64,000 nucleotides of DNA from Otis tarda. Its lineage: Eukaryota; Chordata; Aves; Otidiformes; Otididae. Position numbers and translations under genes: made by a program. Shown piece after piece: positions 26,601 through 40,600 of this stretch (its first letter is position 1; each line of letters opens with the position of its first letter). Location: positions 43,443,303-43,507,302 of the forward strand of contig CM048591.1 of the NCBI GenBank assembly GCA_026413225.1, read 5' to 3'. The notes under the pieces were generated by a model, which saw only the letters and a program-made list of their open reading frames with translations, did not search any database and was not told where the DNA came from.

Positions 26601-29542
26601 GTTTGAAAGGATGTGAGCTCAGCTGCCTCTGATACACAAAAATTTCCATCTGTTGAGTTCTTATTGTCTTAGTTAGAGAATAAATATACAGGAAATAAGA
26701 TTTTTTTTTAACCCAAACTACTTTCAAAGACCATTGCATGAGCTGCTTACTTGCTAACGAGCGAGAGGGAACACTAAGTGACACAGCACAAAGTTCTCAG
26801 AGTTGAAATTTTCTTAAACTGTTTCATACTGCCAGGAATTGCTTTGGAAATCACCTCATTTTCCAGGTTTTCCTCACCTACATCAGAGAGTTGAATGTGC
26901 TTGGAGCCTGCTTGATAATGCAGAGAAGACTAGTTTTTACTAGTTAGCCTAATTGAGTAAATAGATTTATAGACCTGCAGCACTTTGTGGTTTATACTGA
27001 CTGAAAAAGTAATTCACTGTACAAAATTAGGTCTTGGAGTAGTGCAGAAATTATTTGGTGAACAGAAGGTGTTTATATTAATTATCCCACTTTAATGTCT
27101 AGAAATGTCTAATGGTCACTTTTCCTTGCCATCGCTGCATGTATAGTGGAAGCAAACAGTGACAAAATAGCCTCCTCCTGTGCAGCATGGTACAGCAGAG
27201 CTGAAAAGGACCTGGAGGCATGCCTCTGGTAAATTACAGAGCCAAAGGAATTTGCCCATTTGCTGTAAGAGAAGGGATTTGACCCTCATACTGAAGCTAT
27301 ATTAGTATAAAAGGACTTTATTTTCCCAAGAAAATGTGTATTTGTCTGCCTGCTTTTTGGAGCCATTAGTTTGACATTCAGAAAGTTTAGAGACATAAGG
27401 ATGATGCCTGGAAAAAATGGAATGCAGTCTTAAGTGGGTTTGCACTCTAATGCCATTGCACACAACTCTCGCGCACCTGAAAAATATGTTGTGACTTCAC
27501 GTAAGTATCTTGTGTGCCATCTGAGGGACCCTTTTCCACAGTTCGTTAGGCTCTTTACAAAAAAAACTCTTAATCCTGGCAGCTTTCCTAGAAGAACCAA
27601 TCTTTTGAGGATCTGGGTGATCAGTAATGACAAAACCAGCCTTGGTATTAGTATTTCACTTGATAAATTGCAGAAATCTAGGCTTCACTTACATTTGTCA
27701 ACAGTGGCTTTCCAGTGAAGTGTAAGGTATTTGAAAAATTACCTCTAATGTTTCAGGCTAGGGCGGGGGAAGTACTTTTTCAAACATTTCCCTCATGCAC
27801 CATTAAACCAACTGAGGAGAAAGGAAAGCAGGACAGGGGTGGGAGTACACTTGAGTCTCTAAAGGTAGGGTTGAATAGCCACATGCCAAATTATTTAAGT
27901 TTTATTCCTGTGAGCCATGCCATTAATGAAAAAGTCTTTTTCTTAACAATGTAGTGAGCCACAAAGGAGTAAGAGTTTCTTTTCTTTAAAGCTGCCCTTT
28001 CTTGGCTGCTGTGTCTGGGACTGTCCTAGTTCTCATCTTGTGCCTTAATTATGTGTGCACTGTGGTGGATCCTGCCCATCTTCTCTTACATTCTCAATTG
28101 TGTGTCTGCAGGACCTGTTGCCAGTCCCCATTCTCTCTCCCTCTGCATCCCCCCCACCTCTCCTGCAGACACAGATGCCATCTATGTGGCGGGTCACTCA
28201 GCTCTTTCTTGCCTCTGCACTGTTCCTTCCGTCCAACATAAATTCAGTGTGGGGCTCCAGCATATTGCAATGAGGTGACTGACAACTTGGAGTAAAAACA
28301 GCTTTTCGTCATCCTCAAGGTCCTCTCTGCTGCCCCCTTCTATGGGGGAACATTTGCACCTTCACTGCTGCCCACAGGCTAAAGCAGGTGTCATCTGAGG
28401 ATGCTGTTCCAGGATAAGCACTTGCAGAAGGGAAATTTTTCCATCTGTTTCTAGCATCATCTTTTGTTTGTTATAATTAGAAGATGTGATTTCCACCCCA
28501 AAACCCCTGGTTAATATGGATGGAGAATGAAGTGAAAGGTGTTGTGTGTGATCTCTGCTGGCTCTCCAGTGAGCAGATAAGGCAAAATGTTGCTGCTAAA
28601 TGGTGCTAAATGGTTTTCTTTGAAAAGTGGATGTAAACTGGAAGATGTAATGTGGAATTTAAATGGCAGACTTAGATGGTAAGATTTCACGTTACTTGCA
28701 CTGATCTCACTGTTGATCAAAGGTCTCTGCAGCTCTCAAATGGGGACGCTGTGCTGAGCAGGATTTTTAAAATTCATTTACAAGGTTTTATCTCCATGGC
28801 ACTTTCGTTAAAAATACAAAGCATAGAGTGAAAACAAACCAAAACCTGTCACAGAATTACTGATAAATCTCTTTTTGGAAGGTGGCTAGACTCAAGTATA
28901 GGTGGGGGAGCCAATGGGATGTTCCTCTGGGCTAGATGAGCCCATCTGCAGTGACCCCAGATTTTGCAGCGGGGTGGGATGTGTCTTTCCCACTACTCTT
29001 CTCAGCATCTGGTCCGCACTTTCTGTGACTGTTCAAATTTTTCCCCTGGATTTTGGCTCTCAACCGTGTTGTCTTCCAGAAATTACCAGCTTCCCACATC
29101 AGGATGAGCCCATCTCCTCTGTGTCTTTTGTCTTGTTACAATGCCACCTCAAAGGGAGGGCAGCCATTTCCCAGACTTGGGGCAATTAGTGCTGTGTGAT
29201 CCAAGTAGCGCATAAGGTTAAAAAGTTAATGCATGTATTTCATAGCTTATTTCTGAGAATGCCAGAAGGAGTTCAACAAATCTGGAGATCTTTCCCGGTG
29301 GCAGACTATGCTGGACCTTGACGTATTTACTCTAGGGGATCTACTAGTACAAAAATGTGTTTCACATTTGAACCTCTAGTGGAAAAAATCCACTGTTCAC
29401 TATCTGCACGCAGACATATACAATTCCTGAGGTAAGGTCAACGAGGCACACAGAGAGACAGGTTGACTATGAGGATGGAGGACACACTGGTAAAAAAAAA
29501 AAAAGAAAATGAATTGTCTGAGGGTAGGGAACCACATGCTGA

Positions 29543-29908
<366 letters not shown>

Positions 29909-30009
29909 TAAAGGTACATGGGATGAACTGCTTTACATCTGTCAAAGCCAAATTCAGCCCTTGTGATGAGTCAATGGATTCCAATCCATATTCCATCAAA
30001 GTCACCAGT

Positions 30010-30042
30010 AGCCTTTCCATTGATTTCAGTGGTTTTTATCTG
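30010..30042. repeat. Dispersed palindromic repeat motif
   Basis: CCTTTCCATTGATTTCAGTGG (split here as CCTTTCCATTGA and TTTCAGTGG) is a diverged copy of the motif whose best copy is at 16464. Confidence 0.4.
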
Positions 30043-33000
30043 GTCATGAGCACTGAATGTGTTCTTGGGAGAAAACAAATCCTGAGTCAGAAGCAGAAGT
30101 CAGTATTGTTACATACATGCTGCTTTTGAATTGATCGGCAATGAACATAATCTAACTTTGAAGTCTGAGTATTTTTAAAGGTATAAGAATGAAAAGGGTT
30201 AAAACTTCAATTATTTTAATTTTGTTACATAATTCAACCTCTACAGCCAGAAAAGATGTTGACTATTTAAAAGTAGAGCAGAAGGTTGCATGATGGACAA
30301 TAAATGTCACATACAAATTCTTTCATGTTCAGTTAGGAACAGGTGAAATGCACAAAAATATGAAGAGTTAAACATAATTAGCCATGAACATTTAAAAAAG
30401 AGTGTCCCTAACTTCAGCTGCTACTCTTCAGATCTATTAACAGTTTTAGAACTGAACATGTGAAATGTTGATTTTTGAACCAGTTAGCATTGGAACAGAT
30501 AACTGAAAAAAATACCTAAAGGATGTTGTGATTAATAGTAACTGCACTGCTTACTGTTTTTCATCAGTACATTAGGGGCTTTAAGTGTTTCAGAGAAGGT
30601 TCTTCTTGCCTCTTTTTTCCTCTTTTTTTTTTTTTGTGTGTGTGAATGTACATACATTTCTGAAGTGTCATTGCAATTCTGAGCTGTTTCTCTGCAGTCG
30701 CTTCAGAGATTCCCAGTATAGCTGGTGAGCATTGAGCTTGCAACTAGGGGATGCTACATCCTGTCTACATCCTACCCTGAATGATATTGCTTCATAGAAC
30801 AAACCGTAGTCTAGGAGCTTACTGCTAAGATCAGAAACCTCTGCTTCCAACTTCGCAAAGGCTAAATGCCATAATAGGAATCTTTCTTGACCTGTGTATG
30901 AGGGCATGCATGCATAAGCGTGTGCACGACTTCTAAGCTTGCAGAGACTGATGCTTGTGAATACTTATCTGAATCTAGATTGTTGCACAACCCACAGAAG
31001 GATGTTCCTGCAATGCAACAAAAGATCTTTTTCTGCCTTTTTATTGTACATCACTCATGTTCACTCTTACTGTAGCTTTTTTGTGTGGCCCTATTTTGTG
31101 ATTAGAAATGCTCCATTATCTCATCTACCAGAGGATATTTGAATAATCTGGCCTAGCATATGCAGTAGGATACATAAGGTAATCACTGAATTGCTCATAC
31201 TTGATCGGCACAAGGAAAATGTTATACAGATGCATTCTGATTAGAATATAAATTCCTATGAAGAACAGAAGCTGCTAGGGAATCAGAAATGGGCAGCATG
31301 CCCACTAGAGCTCTCTAATATTATATAAAATGCTGTGCTTTTAAATATGAAGCTACTGTACCTCCGTTCCGAGCTGTATTAGACAACATTATAATTGTTT
31401 AAATAAACATCAGCGACTATAGAGTATTTAACTTTCAGTATTAATGCTGAAACAACATACATGCTGTTCTGGGGAAGAACGCAAAGTGTACCAAAACAAA
31501 GAATTCTCTCATATTTAGTATGCTGCACATTAAGTACAGACGCATTAAATCACGACTGACTAGTGCTAAGTAGGTCCTGATCCTAAAAATACCTAAGTCT
31601 GTGTTTGGTTTTGTGTGCTACAATGAAACCCACGTGGTGTCAGGTAAATTAATCAGAGTACATGAAGTTCAGTTTGTGCATAAATGCTTGTGGGATGCAG
31701 CTCAAGGCTCTCCTGTGGTGCTCTGGAGAGGTTTGTGGGGCTGATGCTGTGCATTCTGCCACATCGCCATGGTGGTACCAGTCTGTGTTCTTATTGCTTT
31801 AGCAAAGAGAATTAGGTAAACTGTGGCAGTGTATAAACCAAGACAGATTTTTCCTACCACATTGAGCATCTGTCCAATAAGGAGCATAATTAAAATTGTC
31901 TCAGACAAAAATGGTCCCATAAATAATTTCACATACACTCGCTTTCTGTCTCTCTCACTCACTTATTATTACAGAGCTGCACTTACCCTTTCTTAACCTG
32001 CCATTCTCCTCCTGATGTGCATATCTGGTATTTATAAACCTTTAAGCTAAGGAGGTCTCATACCTTTCTCCTGCTTACAATAATGCCAGCTCCAGATGTC
32101 ATCTGGTTTCTCATCTCCAGCAAGATAATTAACATTTATGTTTATTTCCTATCTGATCTAAGTTCCATTGTCCACTAGCGTTAAACAGGGCAATCACTGC
32201 CGTCATGCTGGAAAAGATTCTTTTGCGTTTATTATATGTTCGGCTGTGTAAAGAGGTGAGACTTCAAGCTAAGTGAAACTGTACGCAAATCGTATTGCAG
32301 TTTTCACAGGAGTTGAAGGAGTATATAGCAAGTGGAGTTTCATTTTTGTTATCTACTTAAGCCATATTTTGGCTGGTCTACAGATAACCATTTCTGAATA
32401 CAGTGTATCAAGCTCCATTGCAAAGTATTAGAAGTGTATGTGTTTAAAACAAAATTAAAAAGTTGAGTGCAATCAATTCAGTTTGAAATTCCATCACTGT
32501 GTAAGTAAATGGGTACTTTTGCTACTGAATAACTAAATCCTGAAGAGTGATGGCTTCTAAAGAGTCAATCTCAGACTAAAATTTAGAGCACTTTCCTCCT
32601 TTTAAGAGACAGTGTTCAAGGTGGGAAAAGCAAATTGATGAAGACCAGCGACCCATTGACTTGAGGGGTGGGGTTCCAGTCATCACCCAGAATGACTGAA
32701 TTTCTATCCCAGGTTTCATCAAAAATGCTCATCAGTACCTTTGATTAACATGACAGTAGAAAATTAGTCTTCATCTTCCAAATGTGATTGGCTGATATGT
32801 CCCATTGCAGCAGCTTATCATCTTAACTACCCATTTTGCTTGCCAGCAAACCCACTGATGCTTCAGCACTTATCTGTCTGACCCCCGGTCGCAGCAATCC
32901 TGGTTTTTCCTTTCCCTGCTGTGTACCCTGGGTTGTTGCTGGCTGGTGGGCTCATCTGCCACTCCAATATCTTGAGTATTTCCACCTTGCAAGTTTACAG

Positions 33001-36000
33001 TCTGTGTTTCACAGACAGGTTTCAGACACATAGCAGACTTCTTGGTTCATTTTTTTGTGTGGATTCAAAAGGTATTTCCTCTTTGGCCGTATGTGGCTAC
33101 CAGTGACAACTCTGATTTCAGATACATGAGAGAGAGTTCGCAGCCTGGACATAGTGAAATGCTCTTTGCACTTACGTAATTATAAACCAGGTTGTGCTGT
33201 GTTAGCATCCGCCCGCAAACTCTTACCTGGGAATTACCAACAGTATTCAGTTGTTGCTATTGTTGCGCCGTAACTTTGTACTGAAGTGACATCACCAGGT
33301 GCAGAAATTTTGCATGGATGGGAAGACTTGCAAAGATTTTTCTCTCCTGAAATCAACTGCATGATGTAATATCTTGTGGGCATAGATGCTAACTATTGCT
33401 TGATGGTTAGTTTCACTAGTCTAATGAGCTGTCACAGCCCGTAAGCTGTTTGATATTTTCATTAATACCATGATATTTCAAAAATTAGTATTCTTCTGCA
33501 CAGAAATTATAGTTGCTAACGTTGACCGCTGAGCCTGCCAGACCTGTTGAAACAGGGTGGAAGAAACAAAGCCATTTTTCCCATGAACAGCTATGGACTT
33601 TATTCATTCATCACTTAGCTTGCAGCCCAGGGCTTGGAATAAATCAGCCCATTACTATTACATTTTCATGACTAATGGTGGAAATGCAGTCAGTAAATAA
33701 CATTGCTTTGTTGGTAGTTATGTGAAAAGCAAAACCTGAGGAGAGGGCATGCATAAAATGTCAGTGGAAGTGCCCAGGTTGAGACTTTCGGGGCAGAACT
33801 TGGGTAAGAAGTTGCTTGCAGGCAGTTTGGGGATTTTGGGAATCAAATTGTTCTCTGAATCTCACCCCAGTAACCCTCACCCCCTCCCCACATAGTGACC
33901 CTGGTTGTTTGGGTGCAACTGAAAGGAGCTGGAACTTTTTCCTTTTGTGGAGAAGTTTGCAAGGTCCAGGTTTCATGCTCCCTAGGGTGGATAAATAACA
34001 GCTACACTGACATCACTTTGCGCTTCCGAGCTAATCCCTACTTGCAACTCACTTGGTTTCATCCCTGAAGAGATTATCAGTGATGGAAAATAGTGTAGTG
34101 GACAGGCTTGTTGATTAGTCAGTGGGTGGTTTAGTGGCAAGATGTTTTCAGTTGCTGGCCATACATAAATCCATTGCTTTTCAGATTCTGTCATGTGGAT
34201 TGTGGCTTTTATATGGAAAATTTGGGTACATTCATGAGATAGTCTTAATATTTTGTTTGTATTTCTGCAATTTGGCATTGTGTTCCTTCAAGTACAGGAG
34301 TGTGAATGTGCAGTTTAGATAATAATTACTGTGCTTCCAGTTGGTCTCTGTTAGGGAAAGTATGCAGCTGATTACAAGTTGGTAGAAATAATTTTTGCAA
34401 ATTAAATTTTGTTTATTTTGCTGATCTAAAAAAATAATTTTACAGACTATAGCTCCAGTTCCACAGTAAAATTGCTAATTGCATGTGCAATGCTAATTTT
34501 AAAGGCAGAAGTTTTGAGAGCATCCCTCTTCTATCCCATTTTGAACATGAACTTTTCAATTTATGCTTAGGGATTTTAGTTTACATTTTACAGGTTGTTA
34601 CAACATTTAATTAAATGTGATCTCAGCTTTTTTTCTGACTTTCCTTGTTCTTTAACTATAGATTTCTTTTAAAAATATAGCCAGACTTTGGTTGTCTCCA
34701 TTAGGAAGGAACATTGAAGAAATGCTCTGCTTCAGTCCACTACCTTCTTGAATGACTTTTCAGGAAGAAAGAAAGTAGGAGAAACTCTTATAGTTTTTTC
34801 ATGACTCCCACAGTGTTGGACTTGTCTCTGTAAAGCCATAGGTCTTGGAGTCTAGTCGTGATGTCGGATTTCATTTTAGAATGAAAAAAATTCAAAGAAA
34901 AGCTTGAGGATGTGAGCCAGACCCCAGAAGGCTGAGAAAACAGGAAAAAAAAAAATCTGGATTTGTTTTTCTTTTGTTTATTACATTGTCATTATTTTTA
35001 AACTCTGTTTCATTATTTGGGAGCATTTGAGCATGGCAGCAGCGTGGTGTAGAGCTCGCCCCTCTACCAGCCTGGGAGGCGGCTGTGGCATGGCTGCCAA
35101 AGAAAGCTGGGGGGAGCAGCCAGATACTGGGACTCATGGAGTTGCAGTTCCTCTCCCAGGCCATTTGTGGAAGGGTGCAGCTACTTATAGTTCAATACCC
35201 AGTTGTTTCTGGGGCTCTGACCACTCACACCCTGCAAGGAGGACTGGTTTCTCTTAATTTGGGAGTAGGCTGACAGCCTTCTCCTCACCACTTGGAACTC
35301 TAGCAGTGGACCATTTGATATGAAAAAAAAAGTAGTTTCCTGTATTTCCAAAGTGGATTCAACAGAAGGAAGGGATGTGGTCACTCGGTGTGAGTTTCTC
35401 AGGCATCCTTGCCCCAGGATTCCCACAGCAGAGCTTGGCCCCAGCACATGTAATTCCTTGCTGGGTATGTGGGCTCTCAATGCAGAGCAGGGAGATGAGA
35501 GTCTGGTGATATGAAAGCTGCAAGCAAAAACGAAGATTCACCAAGAGAGCTGCTGTGCGGCAGGGATCTGCCAGGCCTCTGACCCAGAACAGCAGATTTG
35601 TTCATTTCCGTGTGCCGCTCATCCTGCACACACAGTGTCCTGTAGGAAACAGCAATGTGCAACGAGCAGACTGCCTGCAGCGAACAATCTTCATTTGACT
35701 TTATTTCCCATGTAACAAATTATGGCATGTTCCAGCTTGTGTCTATTACCCTACACTCTCCAACAGTTTTGAGGAATAGGGGTAATTTTTGACATACATT
35801 GCAGGGTAAAAAATAGACTGAGTTGGTCCCCGTGCACAAAAGAAGGATCTCCCGAGAGAAACACTCTGTCAGCATTTCCATCTCTTTTGAAAAGCTTTTA
35901 TGTCTGAGTGACCACAAAAGAGAGACTGCTGTAGTGGTTTCTTAGCCAGCTAAGCTCTAAGCCTGGGGATTTTCCACCAACTCCCAAAGTCCACAGAGCT

Positions 36001-37118
36001 GAAAATTTATAAGCAGCTCATTTCCTTATAAAGGACACCATGACCTCAACAGCCACAATGTAGAGGAGCAAAACTGATCAATCTTAGTGAAATCCTGACT
36101 GGGAGGAAAAACCTCACTGTCCAAGCTGAACTTGCCAATCTAGATGTTCATTAGCAGTCAGGATTCAGAGGTTGAGAGGCTTAACAGGGCACTCACTTCA
36201 GGATCTTCAGCTGTTGAAAACCAAAAAGCTTTAGATGCTGAAAGCCAAACATTAATGTGGTTGAGATTACAAGGAGGGATATACATATATTTATTGCTTG
36301 TCCTGATCCCATTGTGTGCTTTACCCTGGAGATATTTTATTGGCTAGGTAAATGAATGAGGGAGGTATTGGCTGAATAAAGATATATGAAGGTGTATTTT
36401 GTCATCTTGACTAAATATTTGTGTAGTTTGATTGCATGTTTTAATCTCTGATTGCAGACACCATTTTAAATGTGTGTCTTTACAATTGTCCGTTAAGTCA
36501 TACGTATGTCAGAAATGTCAGTCATATACATCTGTGGTGTATCTCATTAGTTGCATTTAATTTTTGTTAACAGAGCGAGAGATTTGTCTCTTAGACCATA
36601 GCATATTGAGTCTCAGATATTTTTCCCAAAAATATGGTCACATATTTCCTTTGCCCACCAAATAAAATGTAATAGGGAATAAATAAATCTGTGAGAAATT
36701 AGATTTTTTAACTTCTGCTTCTCATTCTGAGACTCGCCAGACCTGCATTTTTTTTTGTTTTTGAACCAGATGGAAGAAATTCTCCCAAAGGCAGAAGCCT
36801 TCAACTTTAAAAGTGTGAGTTTCTACCTCCTTAAAAATTCAGAACTGGAAAGAAAGGAATATTTCCCCATTTAGTGTAGAGGTGTGTCATGTCTCCTGAT
36901 ACAGGATCCTGCTGACTACACCAGTTTGTTGCAAATAGGTAATTTAGATCACTTGAAGAATCACTGTCAAAGGTACTAGCAAAAGTGGTTTTAGTATGTT
37001 GTAAAAGTATGACTTAACAAAGTTCAATGACAAGTTTCACTCTACTATTTACTGCATAGAAGAAACATGTAAAGGAAAATTGAATTAGAATAGAGTTAGA
37101 ATGATTTACACAGAGACC

Positions 37119-37643
37119 AGAGATGCAAAAGGAAGACCCTCCCACTGAGTCACAAGGTTCAAAGGGTTCTCTTGCTTTCTAAACTCCTTATGGAGCCTAG
37201 GTGTGGCTAGGTACAATCTTAGTCCCAGACTTGGCCAACAATTTATGTCTAGTGGAAGAAATGCAAAGAGTAAATAAGATTATCCCTTTGAGTCATGAGG
37301 TTCAGAGTGGACCCCTTTGCTTTCTAAACTCCTTATCATTAAATCATAGAATGGTTTGAGTTGGAAGGTAGGACCTTGAAGATATCTGATTCAAACTCCC
37401 CTGCCATGGGCAGGGACACCTTCCACTAGACCACGTTGCTCAAAGCTCCATCAAACCTGGCCTGGAACACTTCCAGGAATGGAGCGTCCACAGTTTCTCT
37501 GGACAACTTGTTCCAGTGCCTCACCACTCACAGTAAAGAATTTCTTCCTTATGTCTAGTCAAAACCTACCCTTGTGGAGCCTGGGTGCTGCTAGGTCCAG
37601 TCTTGGCCTCAAACTTGAACAACAGTTTATGTCTAATGGAATT
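37119..37643 (+). repeat. About 145-bp tandem duplication, second copy split by a CR1
   Basis: Copy 1 runs from about 37119 to 37258 and copy 2 starts near 37259. The word TTTCTAAACTCCTTA occurs at 37176-37190 and again at 37321-37335, exactly 145 bases apart. Copy 2 is interrupted at about 37337 by a CR1. It resumes near 37571, where TGGAGCCTGGGTG...TTTATGTCTAATGGA matches TGGAGCCTAGGTG...TTTATGTCTAGTGGA of copy 1 (37191-37256). The duplication therefore predates the CR1 insertion. Confidence 0.75.
37338..37571 (-). mobile_element. CR1 LINE 3' fragment (5'-truncated), nested
   Basis: It begins on the + strand with the CR1 3' terminus (ATCATAGAATGG) and continues through the CR1 3' UTR words GGAAGGTAGGACCTTGAAG, AACCTGGCCTGGAACACTTCC and CAGTAAAGAATTTCTTCCTT. 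The orientation is minus, and the 5' end is cut at about 37571. It is more diverged than the copies at 42319 and 53564, so it is probably older. It sits inside the second unit of the 145-bp tandem repeat. Confidence 0.85.
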
Positions 37644-40600
37644 ATCTTACACAAAGTAATGTTTCATTAGTATCAATTCAACATGCAATCAAAGTAATGA
37701 TACTATAAGGTTATGCTCAATATCAGTTGCTTACCAAAGATCTGCTGTTCGTAAAAGGTCCCTTTGCCTTGAGGAGCAACCTTGAGAGGTGTCCTAGCTC
37801 AAGGGGAGATCACTGCTATACAGCTATGCTGCCTAGCAAGGAGAGCTCAAAGAAGGCTCACTTAGGATGTCATATTTGTGGGATAAAGTGGTTGGCTTGT
37901 AGTCAAATTGCATGCAATGGTATGCATGAGACTCCTTGTACGCACAACTTTCTTTGTGCCTTGATAAATGAGCCTTGGAAAAGCCACCCTCTATTCATGT
38001 GTTAATCACATGATGGGTGAGTCAAGCTCGTATTCATCGATGCTCACTCTATCACTCCTCTCCTTTGTGGGTTTTCAGAGAACAGATTGAAAGTAGAAGA
38101 GTTCTTGACCCAGCTATGGGTCTCACCTTTACCTCTTCTGCTTCTCGTTTTCTTGAGTTCATCACCAAGCAAATGCATCATTATTAAGAAACATGAGTGT
38201 ATAAAATGCAGTCAGCCCTGAACATAAGGTCACCCAAAGATGAATTTGGGGAGAAAATTGTCAGGATTACAGTTGTCCACAATAGGCATCGATTAAGACA
38301 GGGTAGTGTTTATCCCAGTTGCAGTGTGATCCATGTCGGTTTTCGGTTGTGTACAACATCTTCACATCTCTCACTGTCTGTTGTCTCTGAGGAATTAAGG
38401 CTGGCAGTGCATTGGGACTGTGACTTTTGAGAGTGGTTTCTCAGTTTGTGTCCTGGCGGAGACTGTGCGGTTGGCTTTGCGAGTTTGCAGATCTGCCCAG
38501 TGCAGGGAGGCCCCAGGTAACAATGGGTTACTTTATTCCTGGAGCCATCAGCACTGCAGAAGGGTCCGTTGCCCGTTCTGAATATAGCATACCCCTCCTA
38601 TTTATGTGTTTCTGGGTATGAATAACAGTGTATTGGCTTGTGTGTCAACCCACATGCCCAGCAGCTCACCTGTACTGTCACTCCTTTCCTACATCATAGT
38701 ACTCCGGTGAGAGAAGTGCTTTCCCCACTGCATCCCACTGGTGGTGGATCCACATGGCTGGGATGTGGAAAGCTCGTGCTCCCACCCCTGCCCTGTCTCC
38801 CTTATGCAAGCAGGGGTGCTTATCAGCTGCTCTGGGGTAGCTAATATCCCAAACCTTTTTTATTTTGTGGTCTGTGCAGCTTGATTATAATTCTGTCTTG
38901 AGAAACTTTTCCCAGCAAAAATGTCATGGAGGTTCATAAGGTCCAAGTACTTCTGGTTTGTTTTTGACAGGGTTTTGCTGGGGAGCTCCTCATTTTCTCA
39001 GGCTTAGCTGCATGTGTGTTACGGGCATAGGGTAGACCTGCAACAAGTGGAACCTAACAGCCATTTTAAATCTTGTCAGAGATAAAAGTAACACAGTTGG
39101 TAATATTGTGCAGTATTCTTCAAATATCTTTTTTCAGCATTAACTTGTTAATTAAACCTCTCAACAGGCTTCTCGTTTTCCACAGCAGTACTTGGGGAAA
39201 AGTGATAATGCTGTTTTTTTTTTTCTCACTGGAAGGTGTTTAATTAATATACACATTTTAGTTTAGACATATATTCTATATAATAAAATACCTGAGCTCA
39301 GCATTTTTGACTCATTTAAAAATATGATTACACAGGTAGACAATTCCAGGAACATGCTTCCATCATTAATTAACAGAAATTAAAAACCCAACTGCTGAAA
39401 CATATCTTTATGATCATCTTTTAGAGCTCTCCCTTTCTCACTTTCCTTTAAGCTAGTTTTCTTTGCTGTGTTGGACAGGAGCAAGGATACCTTTCGGTAT
39501 CAGCTGCTCTCTCTGCCCGGGATGCTGAAAGGACCTCTGCTTACTGGGACTATGACTGAGAGGTGGAGGTGCAAGGAGAGGTAGGCAGCCCTTGAGCTCA
39601 GTAGTTCCCAGGCTCTAAAGGCTGGTATGAATTTCTCAGCCTGTGGTTGAGCAGGGTATTCCACAGAGAATGAGTTATCGCTCTTCAAAGGCCAGTATGT
39701 GGATTAAGTTATGAGGCATACAGATCTGGTGTGAGGTGAATGCTCACTTGGTCTTATCTCTAGCCCATCAATGCCCATAATAATTAAATACTATTATTTG
39801 CAGATTGTGGGGGAATCACTGTGACTGAAGTATAAAACCCCTGCAGGGAAAAAAAGTGTCAAATAACCTAAGTCAAGACCCTGCAACAACGTCTGAAATT
39901 ATTAAAGTTTTGCTGGTGAAAAGTTGTGCAGTACCTCTGGCTAGCGACTTGCTCATTAGCTTTTGGGGGCAATTAAACATTTAAATTGAAAACATATTGC
40001 AAGGCAGTTTTGTTGACATTTAGAAAAAAAATATGGTGTATGCATACCAATTATCACCTGTTTTTCTAAGTTGCAGCGTATCCCTGTATAACTAATAATC
40101 TCTCTAGGGATATTTTTTAAAAATTTCTGAATTTGGGGAATCTAAATTCCATTCTCAGATGTCAGCTAAGCACATGAAAGGAGCACCTCAAAGGCATTCA
40201 GGTGGTAAATCAACAACTAAGTGGTTTTCTAGAAAGCTCCTGAAAAGCTTGGAAGTGTAAAGGCTGGTCAGTAGAAATCAGAGTGTTAGTCAGCTTAATA
40301 CTTTGGACGATTCCACTAAATGCTTGCTTTGCCTTTAGCTACCTAAATGCCTTTGAAAACTGTTTGCTAGAAACTCTATTGAAAGTCAGTAATTGTGCAG
40401 GTCACAGGGTGCAGGAAAAGGCTTTCAGTCTCCAGGAGGATCCCTTGAGTGGCACTGAGTTGTCCTGGAGGGCTAGAGTCAAAGTCAAGAGGATGGAAAG
40501 GGAAGCTGTCTTCACAGTGACACTTCCCTCCTCTTTTCCCTCCTCCTGCCTTGGCTTGTTTCCCATGGCACTGGAAGGAAAGAATGGAAAATGATGTGGT

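Larger units (their letters stand above)
37100..38530 (+). mobile_element. Possible solo LTR or other LTR-like repeat (tentative)
   Basis: From the tandem repeat onward the sequence differs in texture from flanking intron. It has more CpG, a TATA-like box (TATAAAA at 38199-38205) and a GC-richer, promoter-proximal-like stretch to about 38515. A U3 with tandem repeats, then a TATA box, then a GC-rich leader is the usual plan of a retroviral-type LTR. I could not define TG...CA ends or a target-site duplication, and I see no gag or pol sequence. A family match is not claimed. Confidence 0.3.

Noticed and set aside
27168-27300. Possible MIR-like stretch (AATTTGCCCATTTGC, then GGGATTTGACCC)
   Set aside because: Only two weak words match, with the wrong spacing; not enough to call.
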